From NCBI GenBank assembly GCA_001552515.1, contig BCRI01000003.1, positions 1 to 64,000 of the forward strand: a stretch of DNA of 64,000 nt, written 5' to 3'. Of this stretch, positions 24,894 to 33,957 are shown piece after piece. Positions within the stretch are counted from its first letter, which is position 1. Each line of letters opens with the position of its first letter. This stretch comes from Sphaerimonospora mesophila NBRC 14179 = JCM 3151. Its GTDB lineage: Bacteria > Actinomycetota > Actinomycetes > Streptosporangiales > Streptosporangiaceae. The translations under genes were made by a program, and so were the position numbers. The notes beneath the pieces were generated by a model. That model did no database searches, was not told the origin of the DNA, and saw only the letters and a program-made list of their open reading frames with translations.

Positions 24894-26537
24894 TTGACCA
24901 CCGACGACCTGGTCCGGATCGCCCGTGAGTGGCTCGCCCAGGATCCCGACCCGCTGACCCGGGCGGAGTTGGCGGACATCCTCGACCGCCGGGACACGGC
25001 CGCGCTGGCCGACCGGTTCTGCGGCAAGCTCGAGTTCGGTACGGCCGGCCTGCGCGGCGAGCTGGGCGCGGGCCGGAACCGGATGAACCGCGTCACGGTG
25101 ATGCGGGCGGCCGCCGGGCTGGCCCGCGTGCTCGGGCCTGGCGGGCATGTGGTCGTCGGCTTCGACGCGCGTCATATGTCGGACGTGTTCGCCGCTGACA
25201 CGGCCGCCGTGCTCGCGGGGGCCGGCCTGCGCGTCTCCGTGATGGACGGCAGATGGCCGACCCCGGTGCTGGCGTTCGCCGTACGCCACCTGGGAGCCGA
25301 CGCGGGCGTCATGGTGACCGCCTCGCACAACCCGCCCAGGGACAACGGCTACAAGGTCTACTGGGGGGACGGCGCGCAGATCGTCCCGCCGATCGACCGC
25401 GAGATCTCCCAGGCGATCGACGCCGTGGGCCGGGTGGACGAGCTTCCCCTCGGGGACGGCTGGGAGACGCTCGATCACGACGCGATCGTCGTTCCGTACC
25501 TGGAGGCCCTGGCCGCCCTCCCGGTCGGCGCGGCCAGGGAACTGGTGATCGCGTACACGCCGCTGCACGGGGTCGGGTACGGCGTCCTCGCCGAGGCGTT
25601 CGAACGCGCGGGGTTCGCCGCGCCGCGCGTGGTCGACCGTCAGGCCGAGCCGGATCCCGACTTCCCGACCGTGGCGTTCCCCAATCCGGAGGAGCCGGGC
25701 GCGATGGACCTCGCGCTCGGCCTGGCCGCCTCGATCGGCGCCGACCTGGTGCTGGCCAACGACCCGGACGCGGACAGGTGCGCTGTCGGCACGCCGCTGC
25801 CGGAGGGCGGTCACCGCATGCTCACGGGCGACGAGGTGGGCGGCCTGCTGGCCGAGCACGTGCTGCGGCACACCTCCGGCGACGACCGCCTGGTCGCCAC
25901 GACGATCGTGTCGTCGTCGCTGCTCGCCAAGATCGCGGCTGCGTACGGCGTGCGCCAGGCCGAGACCCTCACCGGCTTCAAGTGGATCATGAAGGCCGGT
26001 CCCGGCCTGGTCTTCGGGTACGAGGAGGCGCTCGGATACAGCGTCGGATCTGATCGCGAAGGTCTGCCGGTGCACGACAAGGACGGCATCGGCGCCGCCC
26101 TCGCCGTCGCCGGTCTGGCCGCCGAGGCCAAGCGGTCCGGGCGGACGCTGCTCGACCTGCTGGACGACCAGGCCAGGCGGTACGGCCTGCACGCCACCGC
26201 GCAGCTCTCGTTCCGGGTGTCGGACCTGGCGGAGATCGGCCGCGCCATGACCCGGCTGCGCGCCGAGCCGCCGGCCGAGCTCGCCGGTCGCGTGGTGGAA
26301 TCGGCCGAGGACCTGGCGGAGGGCGTGGCCGGGCTGCCGCCCACCGACGGCCTGCGCTACCGCCTGAGCGGCGGCGCCCGCGTGGTCGTACGGCCCAGCG
26401 GCACCGAGCCCAAGCTCAAGTGCTACCTCGAGATCGTCATCCCGGTCGAGGACTCCGTGGCCGGGGCCAGGGCACGCGCCGCCGAGGACCTGGAGGCGCT
26501 CAAGAAGGACCTCGCCGCCGCCCTCGGCCTCCACTGA
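24894..26537 (+). CDS. phospho-sugar mutase, probable phosphopentomutase (PGM2-like)
   Basis: The 547-aa alpha-D-phosphohexomutase superfamily enzyme has GTAGLRGELGAGRNRMN, the phosphoserine loop VTASHNPPRDNGYKVYW, the metal loop ANDPDADRCAVG, the sugar loop GYEEALGYSVGSD and the phosphate loop RPSGTEPKLKCYLE. The sugar loop and the HDKDGIGAAL segment match the PGM2 type, which acts on pentose-1-phosphates, and the gene follows PNP, so ribose-1-P to ribose-5-P is the likeliest reaction; it is commonly labelled phosphomannomutase. TTG 24894 is preferred because AGGGGGAA lies 6 bases upstream, while ATG 24873 touches its GGAGG with no spacer. Confidence 0.88.
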   Translation: MTTDDLVRIAREWLAQDPDPLTRAELADILDRRDTAALADRFCGKLEFGTAGLRGELGAGRNRMNRVTVMRAAAGLARVLGPGGHVVVGFDARHMSDVFAADTAAVLAGAGLRVSVMDGRWPTPVLAFAVRHLGADAGVMVTASHNPPRDNGYKVYWGDGAQIVPPIDREISQAIDAVGRVDELPLGDGWETLDHDAIVVPYLEALAALPVGAARELVIAYTPLHGVGYGVLAEAFERAGFAAPRVVDRQAEPDPDFPTVAFPNPEEPGAMDLALGLAASIGADLVLANDPDADRCAVGTPLPEGGHRMLTGDEVGGLLAEHVLRHTSGDDRLVATTIVSSSLLAKIAAAYGVRQAETLTGFKWIMKAGPGLVFGYEEALGYSVGSDREGLPVHDKDGIGAALAVAGLAAEAKRSGRTLLDLLDDQARRYGLHATAQLSFRVSDLAEIGRAMTRLRAEPPAELAGRVVESAEDLAEGVAGLPPTDGLRYRLSGGARVVVRPSGTEPKLKCYLEIVIPVEDSVAGARARAAEDLEALKKDLAAALGLH

Positions 26538-26549
26538 TCAGGAGCCGCC

Positions 26550-27146
26550 TCAGGAGAGGACGATCGTCACCACCACCAGGGCGACCGCGGCGGCGGTGAC
26601 GGCGAGCGCGACGGGCGACCAGGTGACGGCGGTCGCACCCGATGCGGCGTCCCGCCGCATCGCGCTCGTCTCGGTGATCCGGTGGGCCACCCAGTCGGCG
26701 TGCGTACGCGTGCCGACCGCCTCGGCCACCGCCCGATCGGCGCGGGACGTGTCGGCCGAGGACGCGGCCTTGGCCGCACGCGCCGAGGCCCTGGCCCGTT
26801 CTCTCGCGGTGGTCTGCGGCGTCCAGCACCGGACCGTGGTACGCCCGGCCTCGATGACGATCGCGTTGGTCACGATCACGTCGTCGACCGCGTTCCACGG
26901 GATGTAGGCGTTACGCAGCGGATTGCGGATGCGCACGCCGCCGTCCTCCAGCACGATCGCCGGGCGCATCGCCATGAGGAAGATCAACGCCGTGATGACG
27001 CCCAGCACCGCGCCGGCGATCAGCGCCGAGGGCATCGAGCCACGGGCGATCAGGTCATAGGTGTTCCACGCGGCGAACACCAGCCAGATCCAGCCGAAGA
27101 CCCAGGCGACCTTCGACCGGAAGACCTCGCCCTTCGCCCTGTCCAT
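26550..27146 (-). CDS. PH-domain-containing membrane protein
   Basis: The 198-aa product has two N-terminal membrane helices (VFGWIWLVFAAWNTYDLI and LIAGAVLGVITALIFLM), then a bacterial PH-like domain core (PAIVLEDGGVRIRNPLRNAYIPWNAVDDVIVTN), an alanine/arginine-rich linker and a C-terminal helix (PVALAVTAAAVALVVVTIVL). It starts 1 bp after the adenosine deaminase stop and so is co-transcribed with it as the last gene of the salvage operon. It is convergent with the mutase gene, 12 bp apart. No catalytic role is visible. Confidence 0.78.
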   Translation of the reverse strand: MDRAKGEVFRSKVAWVFGWIWLVFAAWNTYDLIARGSMPSALIAGAVLGVITALIFLMAMRPAIVLEDGGVRIRNPLRNAYIPWNAVDDVIVTNAIVIEAGRTTVRCWTPQTTARERARASARAAKAASSADTSRADRAVAEAVGTRTHADWVAHRITETSAMRRDAASGATAVTWSPVALAVTAAAVALVVVTIVLS

Positions 27147-27147
27147 C

Positions 27148-28284
27148 TCAGGCCTGCCACTTCAGGTGGGCGAAACCGGGCTTGATCACACCGTTGATCA
27201 GCGCCAGCCGCTCGTCGAACGGGATGAACGCGGACTTCATCGCGTTGACCGTGAACCACTGCAGGTCGTCCCAGTCGTAGCCGAAGGCCTCCACGAGCTT
27301 GGCGAACTCCAGCGACAGACTCGTCCCGCTCATCAGCCGGTTGTCGGTGTTGACCGTCACCCGGAAGTAGAGCCTGCGCAGCAGGCCGATCGGGTGCTCG
27401 GCGATCGACGGGGCCGCGCCCGTCTGCACGTTCGACGTGGGGCACATCTCCAGCGGAATCCGCTTGTCCCGGACATAGGCCGCCAACCGCCCGAGTTTGG
27501 CCTCTCCGTCGCCGGCGCCGTCGGGCCCGATGTCCGACACGGTGATGTCGTCGATGATCCGCACGCCGTGCCCCAGGCGGTCGGCGCCACACCACTGGAT
27601 GGCCTGCCAGATGGACGGCAGCCCGAACGCCTCGCCGGCGTGGATGGTGAAGTGGGCGTTCTCCCGCTGCAGGTATTCGAAGGCGTCCAGGTGGCGCGTG
27701 GGCGGATATCCCGCCTCGGCCCCGGCGATGTCGAAGCCGACCACGCCGACGTCGCGGTAGCGCACGGCCAGCTCGGCGATCTCCCTGGAGCGGGCCTGGT
27801 GACGCATGGCGGTGAGCAGCGTGCCGACCCTGATCCGCGGTCGGCCGTCCGGTCCGGCGGAGCCCTGACGGAAGCCCTCCAGCACGGCCTCCACGACCTC
27901 GTCCAGAGTGAGACCGCCCTCGCTGTGCTGCTCCGGGGCGAACCGGACCTCGGCGTACACCACGCCGTCGTCGGCCAGGTCCTGCGCGCACTCGGCCGCG
28001 ACCCTGATGAGGGCCTCGCGGGACTGCATCACGCCGACCGTGTGAGCGAACGTCTCCAGGTAACGATCAAGTGAGCCCGAGTCGGACGCGTCCCTGAACC
28101 AGTCGGCTAGATTGTCCGGATCGCCGGAGGGCAGGACATGACCGCGTTCACGGGCCAGATCGATGATCGTCGCGGTGCGCAGCCCGCCGTCCAGATGGTC
28201 GTGAAGAAGCACCTTGGGCGCTTTGCGAATCTCCTGAAGGCTGGGCAAGCGGCTCACGTTCCCCACCCCGCTCCGGTCACTCAT
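27148..28284 (-). CDS. add: adenosine deaminase
   Basis: The 378-aa enzyme converts adenosine and deoxyadenosine to inosine forms. The zinc motif HDHLDGG, substrate loop [26 protein letters not shown], and [13 protein letters not shown] are all present, matching the actinobacterial ADA type. ATG 28284 is used; GTG 28257 is a shorter alternative that would drop nine residues outside the fold. Downstream of the cupin gene (24-bp gap) and 1 bp before the PH protein, it belongs to the long nucleoside salvage operon. Confidence 0.95.
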   Translation of the reverse strand: MSDRSGVGNVSRLPSLQEIRKAPKVLLHDHLDGGLRTATIIDLARERGHVLPSGDPDNLADWFRDASDSGSLDRYLETFAHTVGVMQSREALIRVAAECAQDLADDGVVYAEVRFAPEQHSEGGLTLDEVVEAVLEGFRQGSAGPDGRPRIRVGTLLTAMRHQARSREIAELAVRYRDVGVVGFDIAGAEAGYPPTRHLDAFEYLQRENAHFTIHAGEAFGLPSIWQAIQWCGADRLGHGVRIIDDITVSDIGPDGAGDGEAKLGRLAAYVRDKRIPLEMCPTSNVQTGAAPSIAEHPIGLLRRLYFRVTVNTDNRLMSGTSLSLEFAKLVEAFGYDWDDLQWFTVNAMKSAFIPFDERLALINGVIKPGFAHLKWQA

Positions 28285-28308
28285 CAGGCAATCCTATCCT
28301 CGACGCGG

Positions 28309-28662
28309 TCATTCCTCCCGGTGCGCCGTGTCTGGGGAGAACGCGGGCAGGCAGACAGCGACGTATTCGGCTCCCGAAGGCCCGGAGCCGTACCGGATCT
28401 TCTCCCCGGGCTCGCTGACGAACGCCTGACCCGCGGCCACGACCGTGGTGCCCCCGGCGTGCTCGACCACGACCGACCCCTTGAGCACCAGCGTGTACTC
28501 CGCGAACTCGGGGGTCTGGGCCGGTTCCTCCCAGCCGGGCGGGGCGACCATGTGCGCGATGGAGACTCCCTCGTCGCCGCTGTTCACCCGGCCGACGTAC
28601 TCGTCTATGACCTTGCCGCCCGGCACCGGGATGCGGGTGGGGCCGTCGATCCTCTTCACCAT
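28309..28662 (-). CDS. cupin-domain protein
   Basis: The 117-aa product is a single cupin barrel: PGWEEPAQTPEFAEYTLVLKGSV resembles motif 1 but with Thr-Pro-Glu-Phe in place of the usual His pair, and FVSEPGEKIRYGS is motif 2 with few metal ligands. It may therefore lack the metal site. It lies between a luciferase-like oxidoreductase gene and adenosine deaminase within the nucleoside operon, which does not define a substrate. ATG 28662 is followed at once by GTG 28659; upstream in-frame sequence is arginine-rich and not coding-like. Confidence 0.75.
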   Translation of the reverse strand: MVKRIDGPTRIPVPGGKVIDEYVGRVNSGDEGVSIAHMVAPPGWEEPAQTPEFAEYTLVLKGSVVVEHAGGTTVVAAGQAFVSEPGEKIRYGSGPSGAEYVAVCLPAFSPDTAHREE

Positions 28663-28754
28663 GCCGCCAGTCTCGCAACTCCGACGGCGAGCGTTCAACG
28701 CCCCGCCGATCACCCCGGGCCCCGTCATCCTGGTCGCCGTCGTTTCTGTGGCGA

Positions 28755-29708
28755 TCAGAGCGCGGGCGCCACCTCGCGGAACAGCAGCTCGACATGGCGC
28801 TCGACCAGGTCGTCCGGCATCCCGGCGACGCTCGCCCACAGGTAGACGTGCTCCACCGGCACGCCTGCCGTACGCTCCCTGATCGCCTGGATCGCGTCGT
28901 GCGCCGTCAGCACGGTCAGGCCCGGGATCTTTCCCTTCCGGCCGGTGTCGCCGGCCACCTCGTCCACGGTCAGATCGCGGTACGGCCCGCCCGCGTTCAT
29001 CCTCCGATAGGAGTTCAGCTGGTAGACGAAGTGCGGCAGGATGCGCCGCCGTGCCTCATCGGGATCGTCGGCCACGATGATGTCGAGCATCCCGCTCATG
29101 CGGGCCGACGACGGCTCGTGTCCGCCCTCCGCCAGCCCCTGCTCGTACGGCTCCAGCAGCCGCGGGTCCAGGGAGAGCAGGCCCGTGCCGAGCCGGCCCG
29201 CCCGGCGGGCCCCCTGCGGCCCCTGGTAGCCCATCCAGATCGGCAGCGGCCGCTGGACCGGCGGCGGGGTGACCTCGCCGGCGGCCAGCAGACGCCTGAT
29301 CTCGGCGACCGCCGCATCGGTCAGCGGGTAACGCCGCCGGATGTCCGCGCCGAACGCGTCGTAATCCCGCTGGGCGAACCCGGCTCCCACCCCCAGCTCG
29401 AGCCGTCCGGCCGACAGGATGTCGACCATGGCGGCCTCCTCCGCGATGTGCCGGGGATGACGCAGCGCCGCGAGCAGGACCGCGGTGCCGATCCGGACCC
29501 GGGAGGTGCGGGCGGCCACCGCCGCGGCGAAGGTGAGCGGCTGCGGCAGATATCCGTCCTCCAGCCCATGGTGCTCGGTGAACCACACCGACGCGGCGCC
29601 CATGCCCTCCGCCGCGCTGATCAGGTCGAGGCTCCACCGGTAGTGATCCGGCCAGGGACGTCGCCAGGCGGGCGGGTTGCGGAGATCGAAGAAGAGGCCG
29701 AGCTTCAC
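28755..29708 (-). CDS. LLM-class flavin-dependent oxidoreductase
   Basis: The 317-aa luciferase-like monooxygenase family protein starts (M)KLGLFFDLRNPPAW, with VWFTEHHGLEDGYLPQPL, RIGTAVLLAALRHP, ELGVGAGFAQRDYDAFG and PLPIWMGYQGPQGARRAG, all typical of the TIM-barrel LLM family that uses FMN or F420. F420 use is common in actinomycetes but cannot be read from the sequence. GTG 29708 has GGGAGCG 6 bases upstream; the longer frame is rejected. It sits 58 bp after deoA in the salvage operon. Substrate unknown. Confidence 0.85.
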   Translation of the reverse strand: MKLGLFFDLRNPPAWRRPWPDHYRWSLDLISAAEGMGAASVWFTEHHGLEDGYLPQPLTFAAAVAARTSRVRIGTAVLLAALRHPRHIAEEAAMVDILSAGRLELGVGAGFAQRDYDAFGADIRRRYPLTDAAVAEIRRLLAAGEVTPPPVQRPLPIWMGYQGPQGARRAGRLGTGLLSLDPRLLEPYEQGLAEGGHEPSSARMSGMLDIIVADDPDEARRRILPHFVYQLNSYRRMNAGGPYRDLTVDEVAGDTGRKGKIPGLTVLTAHDAIQAIRERTAGVPVEHVYLWASVAGMPDDLVERHVELLFREVAPAL

Positions 29709-29766
29709 GGCGACGCTCCCGGTTGTCAGACGAGCGGGCGACCCGAGGGGACGGACGCCGTCCCGG

Positions 29767-31053
29767 CTATGCGGTGACGCGTTCGACGACGAGCGGCAGC
29801 AGACCGGGGTCGGCCGAGGCGCCGATCTCGTAGGCTCCATCGAGGGCGTCGAGGGCCCGCTCGAATCTCGTGCTCTCGTCCGCGTGCAGCGTCATCAGCG
29901 GCCGGCCCTCGCCGACCAGGTCGCCCGGCTTGGCGTGCAGGGTGACCCCGGCCCCGGCGGACACCGGGTCCTCCTTGCGCGCCCGCCCCGCCCCGAGCCG
30001 CCAGGCCGCCAGGCCGACCGACAGGGCGTCGAGCCGGGTCAGCACACCCGACGCCGGTGCGGTGATCTCCAGGAACTCGGCGGCCTTCGGCAGCGGCGCG
30101 TCCGGATCGCCGCCCTGGGCGGTGATCATGCGCCGCCAGACGTCCATGGCCGAGCCGTCCTTCAGTGCCTCCTCCGGGTCCCTGGCGTCCGCGATCCCGG
30201 CCGCCTCCAGCATCTCCCGGGCCAGCCGTACGGTCAGTTCGACCACGTCGTCCGGGCCGCCGCCGGCGAGCACCTCGACGGCCTCCGCGACCTCCAGCGC
30301 GTTGCCCACGGCGTTGCCGAGCGGCCGGTCCATCGCGGTGAGCAGGGCGACCGTGCGCACCCCGGCGTCGGTGCCGAGGGCCACCATGGTCCTGGCCAGC
30401 TCACGGGCGCTGTCCACGTCCTTCATGAACGCGCCGGAGCCGACCTTGACGTCGAGCACGAGCGAGCCCGTGCCCTCGGCGATCTTCTTCGACATGATCG
30501 ACGAGGCGATCAGCGGGATCGACTCGACCGTGCCCGTGACGTCCCGCAGTGCGTACAGCTTCTTGTCGGCCGGGGCCAGCCCGCTGCCCGCCGCGCAGAC
30601 CACGGCTCCGGCCGTACGGATGACCCCCAGCATCTCGTCGTTCGACAGGGACGCCCGCCAGCCGGGGATGGACTCGAGCTTGTCCAGCGTGCCGCCGGTG
30701 TGCCCGAGTCCCCGGCCGGACAGCTGCGGCACGTACGCGCCGCAGGCGGCCACCAGCGGGGCGAGCGGCAGGGTGATCTTGTCGCCGACGCCGCCGGTGG
30801 AGTGCTTGTCCGCGGTGGGCCGGTCGAGGACGGACCAGTCCATCCGCTCCCCCGACCTGATCATGGCCTGGGTCCAGTCCGCGATCTCCCGGCGGTTCAT
30901 CCCGTTGAGCAGGATGGCCATCAGCAGCGCGGACATCTGCTCGTCGGCCACCTCGCCGCGCGTGTAGGCGTCCACCGCCCAATCGATCTGCGGCGTGGAC
31001 AGCTCACCGCGGTCCCGCTTGACGGTGATGACCTCTATCGCGTCGAAACCCAT
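29767..31053 (-). CDS. deoA: thymidine phosphorylase
   Basis: The 428-aa enzyme phosphorolyses thymidine and deoxyuridine to base plus deoxyribose-1-phosphate. It has the phosphate-binding KHSTGGVGDKITL, the signature LSGRGLGHTGGTLDKLES, and PADKKLYALRDVTGTVESIPL, with a C-terminal mixed domain (LHAKPGDLVGEGRPLMTLHAD). Length is normal. It follows cdd by 12 bp in the operon, so deaminated pyrimidine nucleosides feed directly into this step. Confidence 0.96.
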   Translation of the reverse strand: MGFDAIEVITVKRDRGELSTPQIDWAVDAYTRGEVADEQMSALLMAILLNGMNRREIADWTQAMIRSGERMDWSVLDRPTADKHSTGGVGDKITLPLAPLVAACGAYVPQLSGRGLGHTGGTLDKLESIPGWRASLSNDEMLGVIRTAGAVVCAAGSGLAPADKKLYALRDVTGTVESIPLIASSIMSKKIAEGTGSLVLDVKVGSGAFMKDVDSARELARTMVALGTDAGVRTVALLTAMDRPLGNAVGNALEVAEAVEVLAGGGPDDVVELTVRLAREMLEAAGIADARDPEEALKDGSAMDVWRRMITAQGGDPDAPLPKAAEFLEITAPASGVLTRLDALSVGLAAWRLGAGRARKEDPVSAGAGVTLHAKPGDLVGEGRPLMTLHADESTRFERALDALDGAYEIGASADPGLLPLVVERVTA

Positions 31054-31065
31054 GCCCTCTATCCC

Positions 31066-31458
31066 TTATCGCGACAAGTCGTCCGGTCCGAAGGCGTACG
31101 GCAGGAAGTCCGCCATGCGCATCGGACCCTCCGGCGTCTCGACCAGCAGGTCGGGACCCCCGTGCTCGAGAAGCAGCTGACGGCAGCGGCCGCACGGCAT
31201 GAGCAGCTCGCCGTGCCCGTCCACGCAGGTGAAGGCGACCAGCCGGCCGCCTCCGCTCGCGTGCAGCGCGGAGACCAGACCGCATTCCGCGCACAGTCCG
31301 ACGCCGTACGACGCGTTCTCCACGTTGCAGCCGGTCACCACCCGGCCATCGTCCACCAGCGCCGCCGCGCCCACCGGAAACTTGGAGTACGGCGCGTACG
31401 CGTGCGTCATCGCCTCGTTCGCCGCGGCGTGCAGCGCCGCCCAGTCGATCGTCGTCAT
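31066..31458 (-). CDS. cdd: cytidine deaminase
   Basis: The 130-aa homotetrameric-type deaminase converts cytidine and deoxycytidine to uridine forms. Zinc and catalytic motifs are CAECGLVSAL (Cys-Ala-Glu) and PCGRCRQLLLEHG; substrate motif YSKFPVGAAAL and GCNVENASYG are present. ATG 31458 has GGGGAG 5 bases upstream. It lies between the transporter genes (28-bp gap) and deoA. Confidence 0.96.
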   Translation of the reverse strand: MTTIDWAALHAAANEAMTHAYAPYSKFPVGAAALVDDGRVVTGCNVENASYGVGLCAECGLVSALHASGGGRLVAFTCVDGHGELLMPCGRCRQLLLEHGGPDLLVETPEGPMRMADFLPYAFGPDDLSR

Positions 31459-31486
31459 GTCGCTCCCCTTTCGCATCCGCGACCTG

Positions 31487-32779
31487 TCATGTGGTCTGCC
31501 CCCTGCGGTAGGGGATTCCGTCGGCGGCCGGCATCCGCAATCGCTGGGAGGCCAGCGACAGCACCAGCAGCGTGGTCAGGTGCGGGGTGAACGTGGTGAA
31601 CTGCTCGGGCACCGTGTCGGTCGCCATGAACACCACGAAGACCAGGGCGGCGCACCCCGCTGTGACCGAAGCGGCCATGGTACGGCTCTGCCGTACGAGC
31701 TGGTAGACCGCCACGGCGGCGAGTATCAGCGCCACCACGAGCAGCAGCGCGTGCACGGACGTCCCACCCTGCCGAAGCTGCAGCGCGTCCGTGTAACCGA
31801 ACAGCGCGGCGCCGCCGGCGAGCCCCCCGGGACGCCAGTTACCGAAGATCATGGCGGCGAGGCCGATGTATCCTCGGCCACCCGTCTGCCCGTCACGGTA
31901 GATCCCGGCCGCCACGATGGACAGGAACGCGCCGCCCAGCCCGGCCAGCAGGCCGGATACGACCACGGCGGCCCACTTGTACAGGTAGACGTTGACGCCC
32001 AGCGACTCGGCGGCGACCGGGCGCTCGCCGCAGGAGCGCAGGCGCAGGCCGAACGCGGTGCGCCACAGGATGTAGTACGACAGCGGGATGAGCAGGATCG
32101 CCAGGATCGTGAACCACGACACGCCCTGGGTGAGCCCGCGCAGGATGCCCGCCAGGTCCGACACCAGGAACCAGTGCCTGCCCTCCAGGGACCGCAGCGG
32201 CCCGTCGATGACCGTGATGCTCAACCTCGACATCTCGGGGAGCTGGGGAGAGTTCTTGGTCCCGCCGCCCGGCATCTCCTCGAAGACCAGCTTCGACAGA
32301 TACTGGGTGAACCCCATGCCGACGATGTTGATCGCGACGCCGGAGATGATGTGGTCGACGCCGAAGGTCACGGTGGCGACCGCGTGGATCGCGCCGCCCA
32401 GGGCTCCGCCGATCGCGCCGGCGACGACCCCGGCCCATGGGCTGCCGAACTGGAGCGTCCCCCAGGCGCCGAACCAGGTGCCCAGCACCATCATGCCCTC
32501 GAGGCCGATGTTGACCACGCCGGCCCGCTCCGACCACAGGCCGCCCAGGGCCGCCAGGCCGATCGGCACGGCAAGGCCGAGGGCGGCGGCGATCGTGCCC
32601 CCCGAGGTGATGTCGTCGGCACCGGTGACGATGCGCACGGCCGACAGCAGCACGACCAGCCCGGCCCCGGCGAGCAGCAGGATCGGCGTCGTGACCCGGA
32701 ATCGGCGCGCCGGCGGCACGGCCTGCGGTCCACCCGCCGGCGCCTGCGCCGTGCTCGTCACCTCTGCTCCCCCGCTCAC
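31487..32779 (-). CDS. nucleoside ABC transporter permease 2
   Basis: The 430-aa polytopic protein of the BPD_transp_2 family contains ERAGVVNIGLEGMMVLGTWFG, FGVDHIISGVAINIVGMG and LRLRSCGERPVAAESLGVNVY, the signature regions of YufQ/NupQ-type permeases. About nine membrane segments are visible, plus a C-terminal pair (AASVTAGCAALVFVVFMA). GTG 32779 overlaps the first permease stop as GTGA; GTG 32761 behind GGGGGAG is an almost equally good start. It pairs with the preceding permease. Confidence 0.92.
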   Translation of the reverse strand: MSGGAEVTSTAQAPAGGPQAVPPARRFRVTTPILLLAGAGLVVLLSAVRIVTGADDITSGGTIAAALGLAVPIGLAALGGLWSERAGVVNIGLEGMMVLGTWFGAWGTLQFGSPWAGVVAGAIGGALGGAIHAVATVTFGVDHIISGVAINIVGMGFTQYLSKLVFEEMPGGGTKNSPQLPEMSRLSITVIDGPLRSLEGRHWFLVSDLAGILRGLTQGVSWFTILAILLIPLSYYILWRTAFGLRLRSCGERPVAAESLGVNVYLYKWAAVVVSGLLAGLGGAFLSIVAAGIYRDGQTGGRGYIGLAAMIFGNWRPGGLAGGAALFGYTDALQLRQGGTSVHALLLVVALILAAVAVYQLVRQSRTMAASVTAGCAALVFVVFMATDTVPEQFTTFTPHLTTLLVLSLASQRLRMPAADGIPYRRGQTT

Positions 32780-33957
32780 GCCGCGGCCCCTTCCGCGGCC
32801 GGGGAGGCGGCCGTCTCCTGGCCGGCCCGCCGCTGCTCGGCGATGATCCGATATCGGTGGACCAACTCGTACGCGATGATCACCGAGAGCACCGTCACGC
32901 CCTTCATGATGTCCACGGTCTCCTTGGAGATGTTGATCATCTGGAGGGAGTCGGACGAGTTGCCCAGGAAGCTCCACAGCAGCGCGCCGAGGGCCATGCC
33001 CACCGGGTTGTTCCGGCCGAGCAGCGCGATCGCGATGCCGTCGAAGCCGAGACCGGCGGGGAAGTTGTTGCTGTACTTGTACGTCTCGCCGAGCAGCTCG
33101 GGCATTCCGGCGAGACCGGCCACCGCCCCGGACACGACCATCGTGGTGACGACCATCCGCTTGACCCCGATGCCGCTCGCCAGCGCCGCGGGTTCGGACA
33201 TGCCGGTCGCCCGCAGCTCGAAACCGAACCGGGTGCGGTTCAGCAGCACGTAGTAGGCGATGCCGAGGATGATCGCCACCACGAGGAAGCCGTTGACCAG
33301 CTTCGGCGTGCCGGCGATGAGCTCCATGCCGGGCATTCTGGAGCCCTCCGGGATCGGCCGGGTGGCCAGATCGTTCCCCGTCAGCACACCCAGATGGTTG
33401 CTCATGAGCCAGGACGCGAGACCGGTGGCGATCGCGTTCAGCATGATGGTCGCGATGACCTCGCTGACGCCGCGCTTCACCTTCAACAGCCCGGCGATCC
33501 CCGCCCACAGCGCGCCGACGAGCACCGCGACCACGAGCACGAGCACGATGTTCAGCACTCCGGGCAGCAGCGCCGCTCCGCCCACGCCCGCCGCCACCAC
33601 GGCGGCCAGGCGATACTGCCCGTCCACGCCGATGTTGAACAGGTTCATCCGGAACCCGACGGCGACGGCCAGCGCCGAGATGTAGTACATCGTCGCGTTG
33701 TTGAGGATGACGGCCATCGTGCGCGGCTGGCTGCCGTACTCCACGAGCGTGTCGAAGGCCGCCAGCGGCGAGCTGCCCGCGATCAACAGGACCACCGAGG
33801 TGATCAGTGCCGCGAAGAGGACCGCCAGCAGCGGAGCGGCCAGGGCCAGCCAGCCGCTGAGCCGCACCCGCCCCAGCAGCCTGTCGCGGAATCCACCCGC
33901 TCCGCCGGCTCCGGGCCTGCCGCCGCCGCGCTCGGCCGCTTCGTCTCGCTCACTCAT
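32776..33957 (-). CDS. nucleoside ABC transporter permease 1
   Basis: The 393-aa BPD_transp_2 permease has FRMNLFNIGVDGQYRLAAV, LKVKRGVSEVIATIMLNAIA, ELRATGMSEPAALASGI and FDGIAIALLGRNNPVGM, typical of the YufP/NupP type. An acidic and glycine-rich cytoplasmic start is followed by about eight to nine membrane helices. ATG 33957 overlaps the ATPase stop as ATGA. It forms the membrane channel together with permease 2. Confidence 0.93.
   Translation of the reverse strand: MSERDEAAERGGGRPGAGGAGGFRDRLLGRVRLSGWLALAAPLLAVLFAALITSVVLLIAGSSPLAAFDTLVEYGSQPRTMAVILNNATMYYISALAVAVGFRMNLFNIGVDGQYRLAAVVAAGVGGAALLPGVLNIVLVLVVAVLVGALWAGIAGLLKVKRGVSEVIATIMLNAIATGLASWLMSNHLGVLTGNDLATRPIPEGSRMPGMELIAGTPKLVNGFLVVAIILGIAYYVLLNRTRFGFELRATGMSEPAALASGIGVKRMVVTTMVVSGAVAGLAGMPELLGETYKYSNNFPAGLGFDGIAIALLGRNNPVGMALGALLWSFLGNSSDSLQMINISKETVDIMKGVTVLSVIIAYELVHRYRIIAEQRRAGQETAASPAAEGAAA

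Noticed and set aside
29677-31590. Long plus-strand frame opposite deoA and cdd
   Set aside because: It mirrors deoA, whose motifs are unambiguous; composition is typical of a shadow frame.
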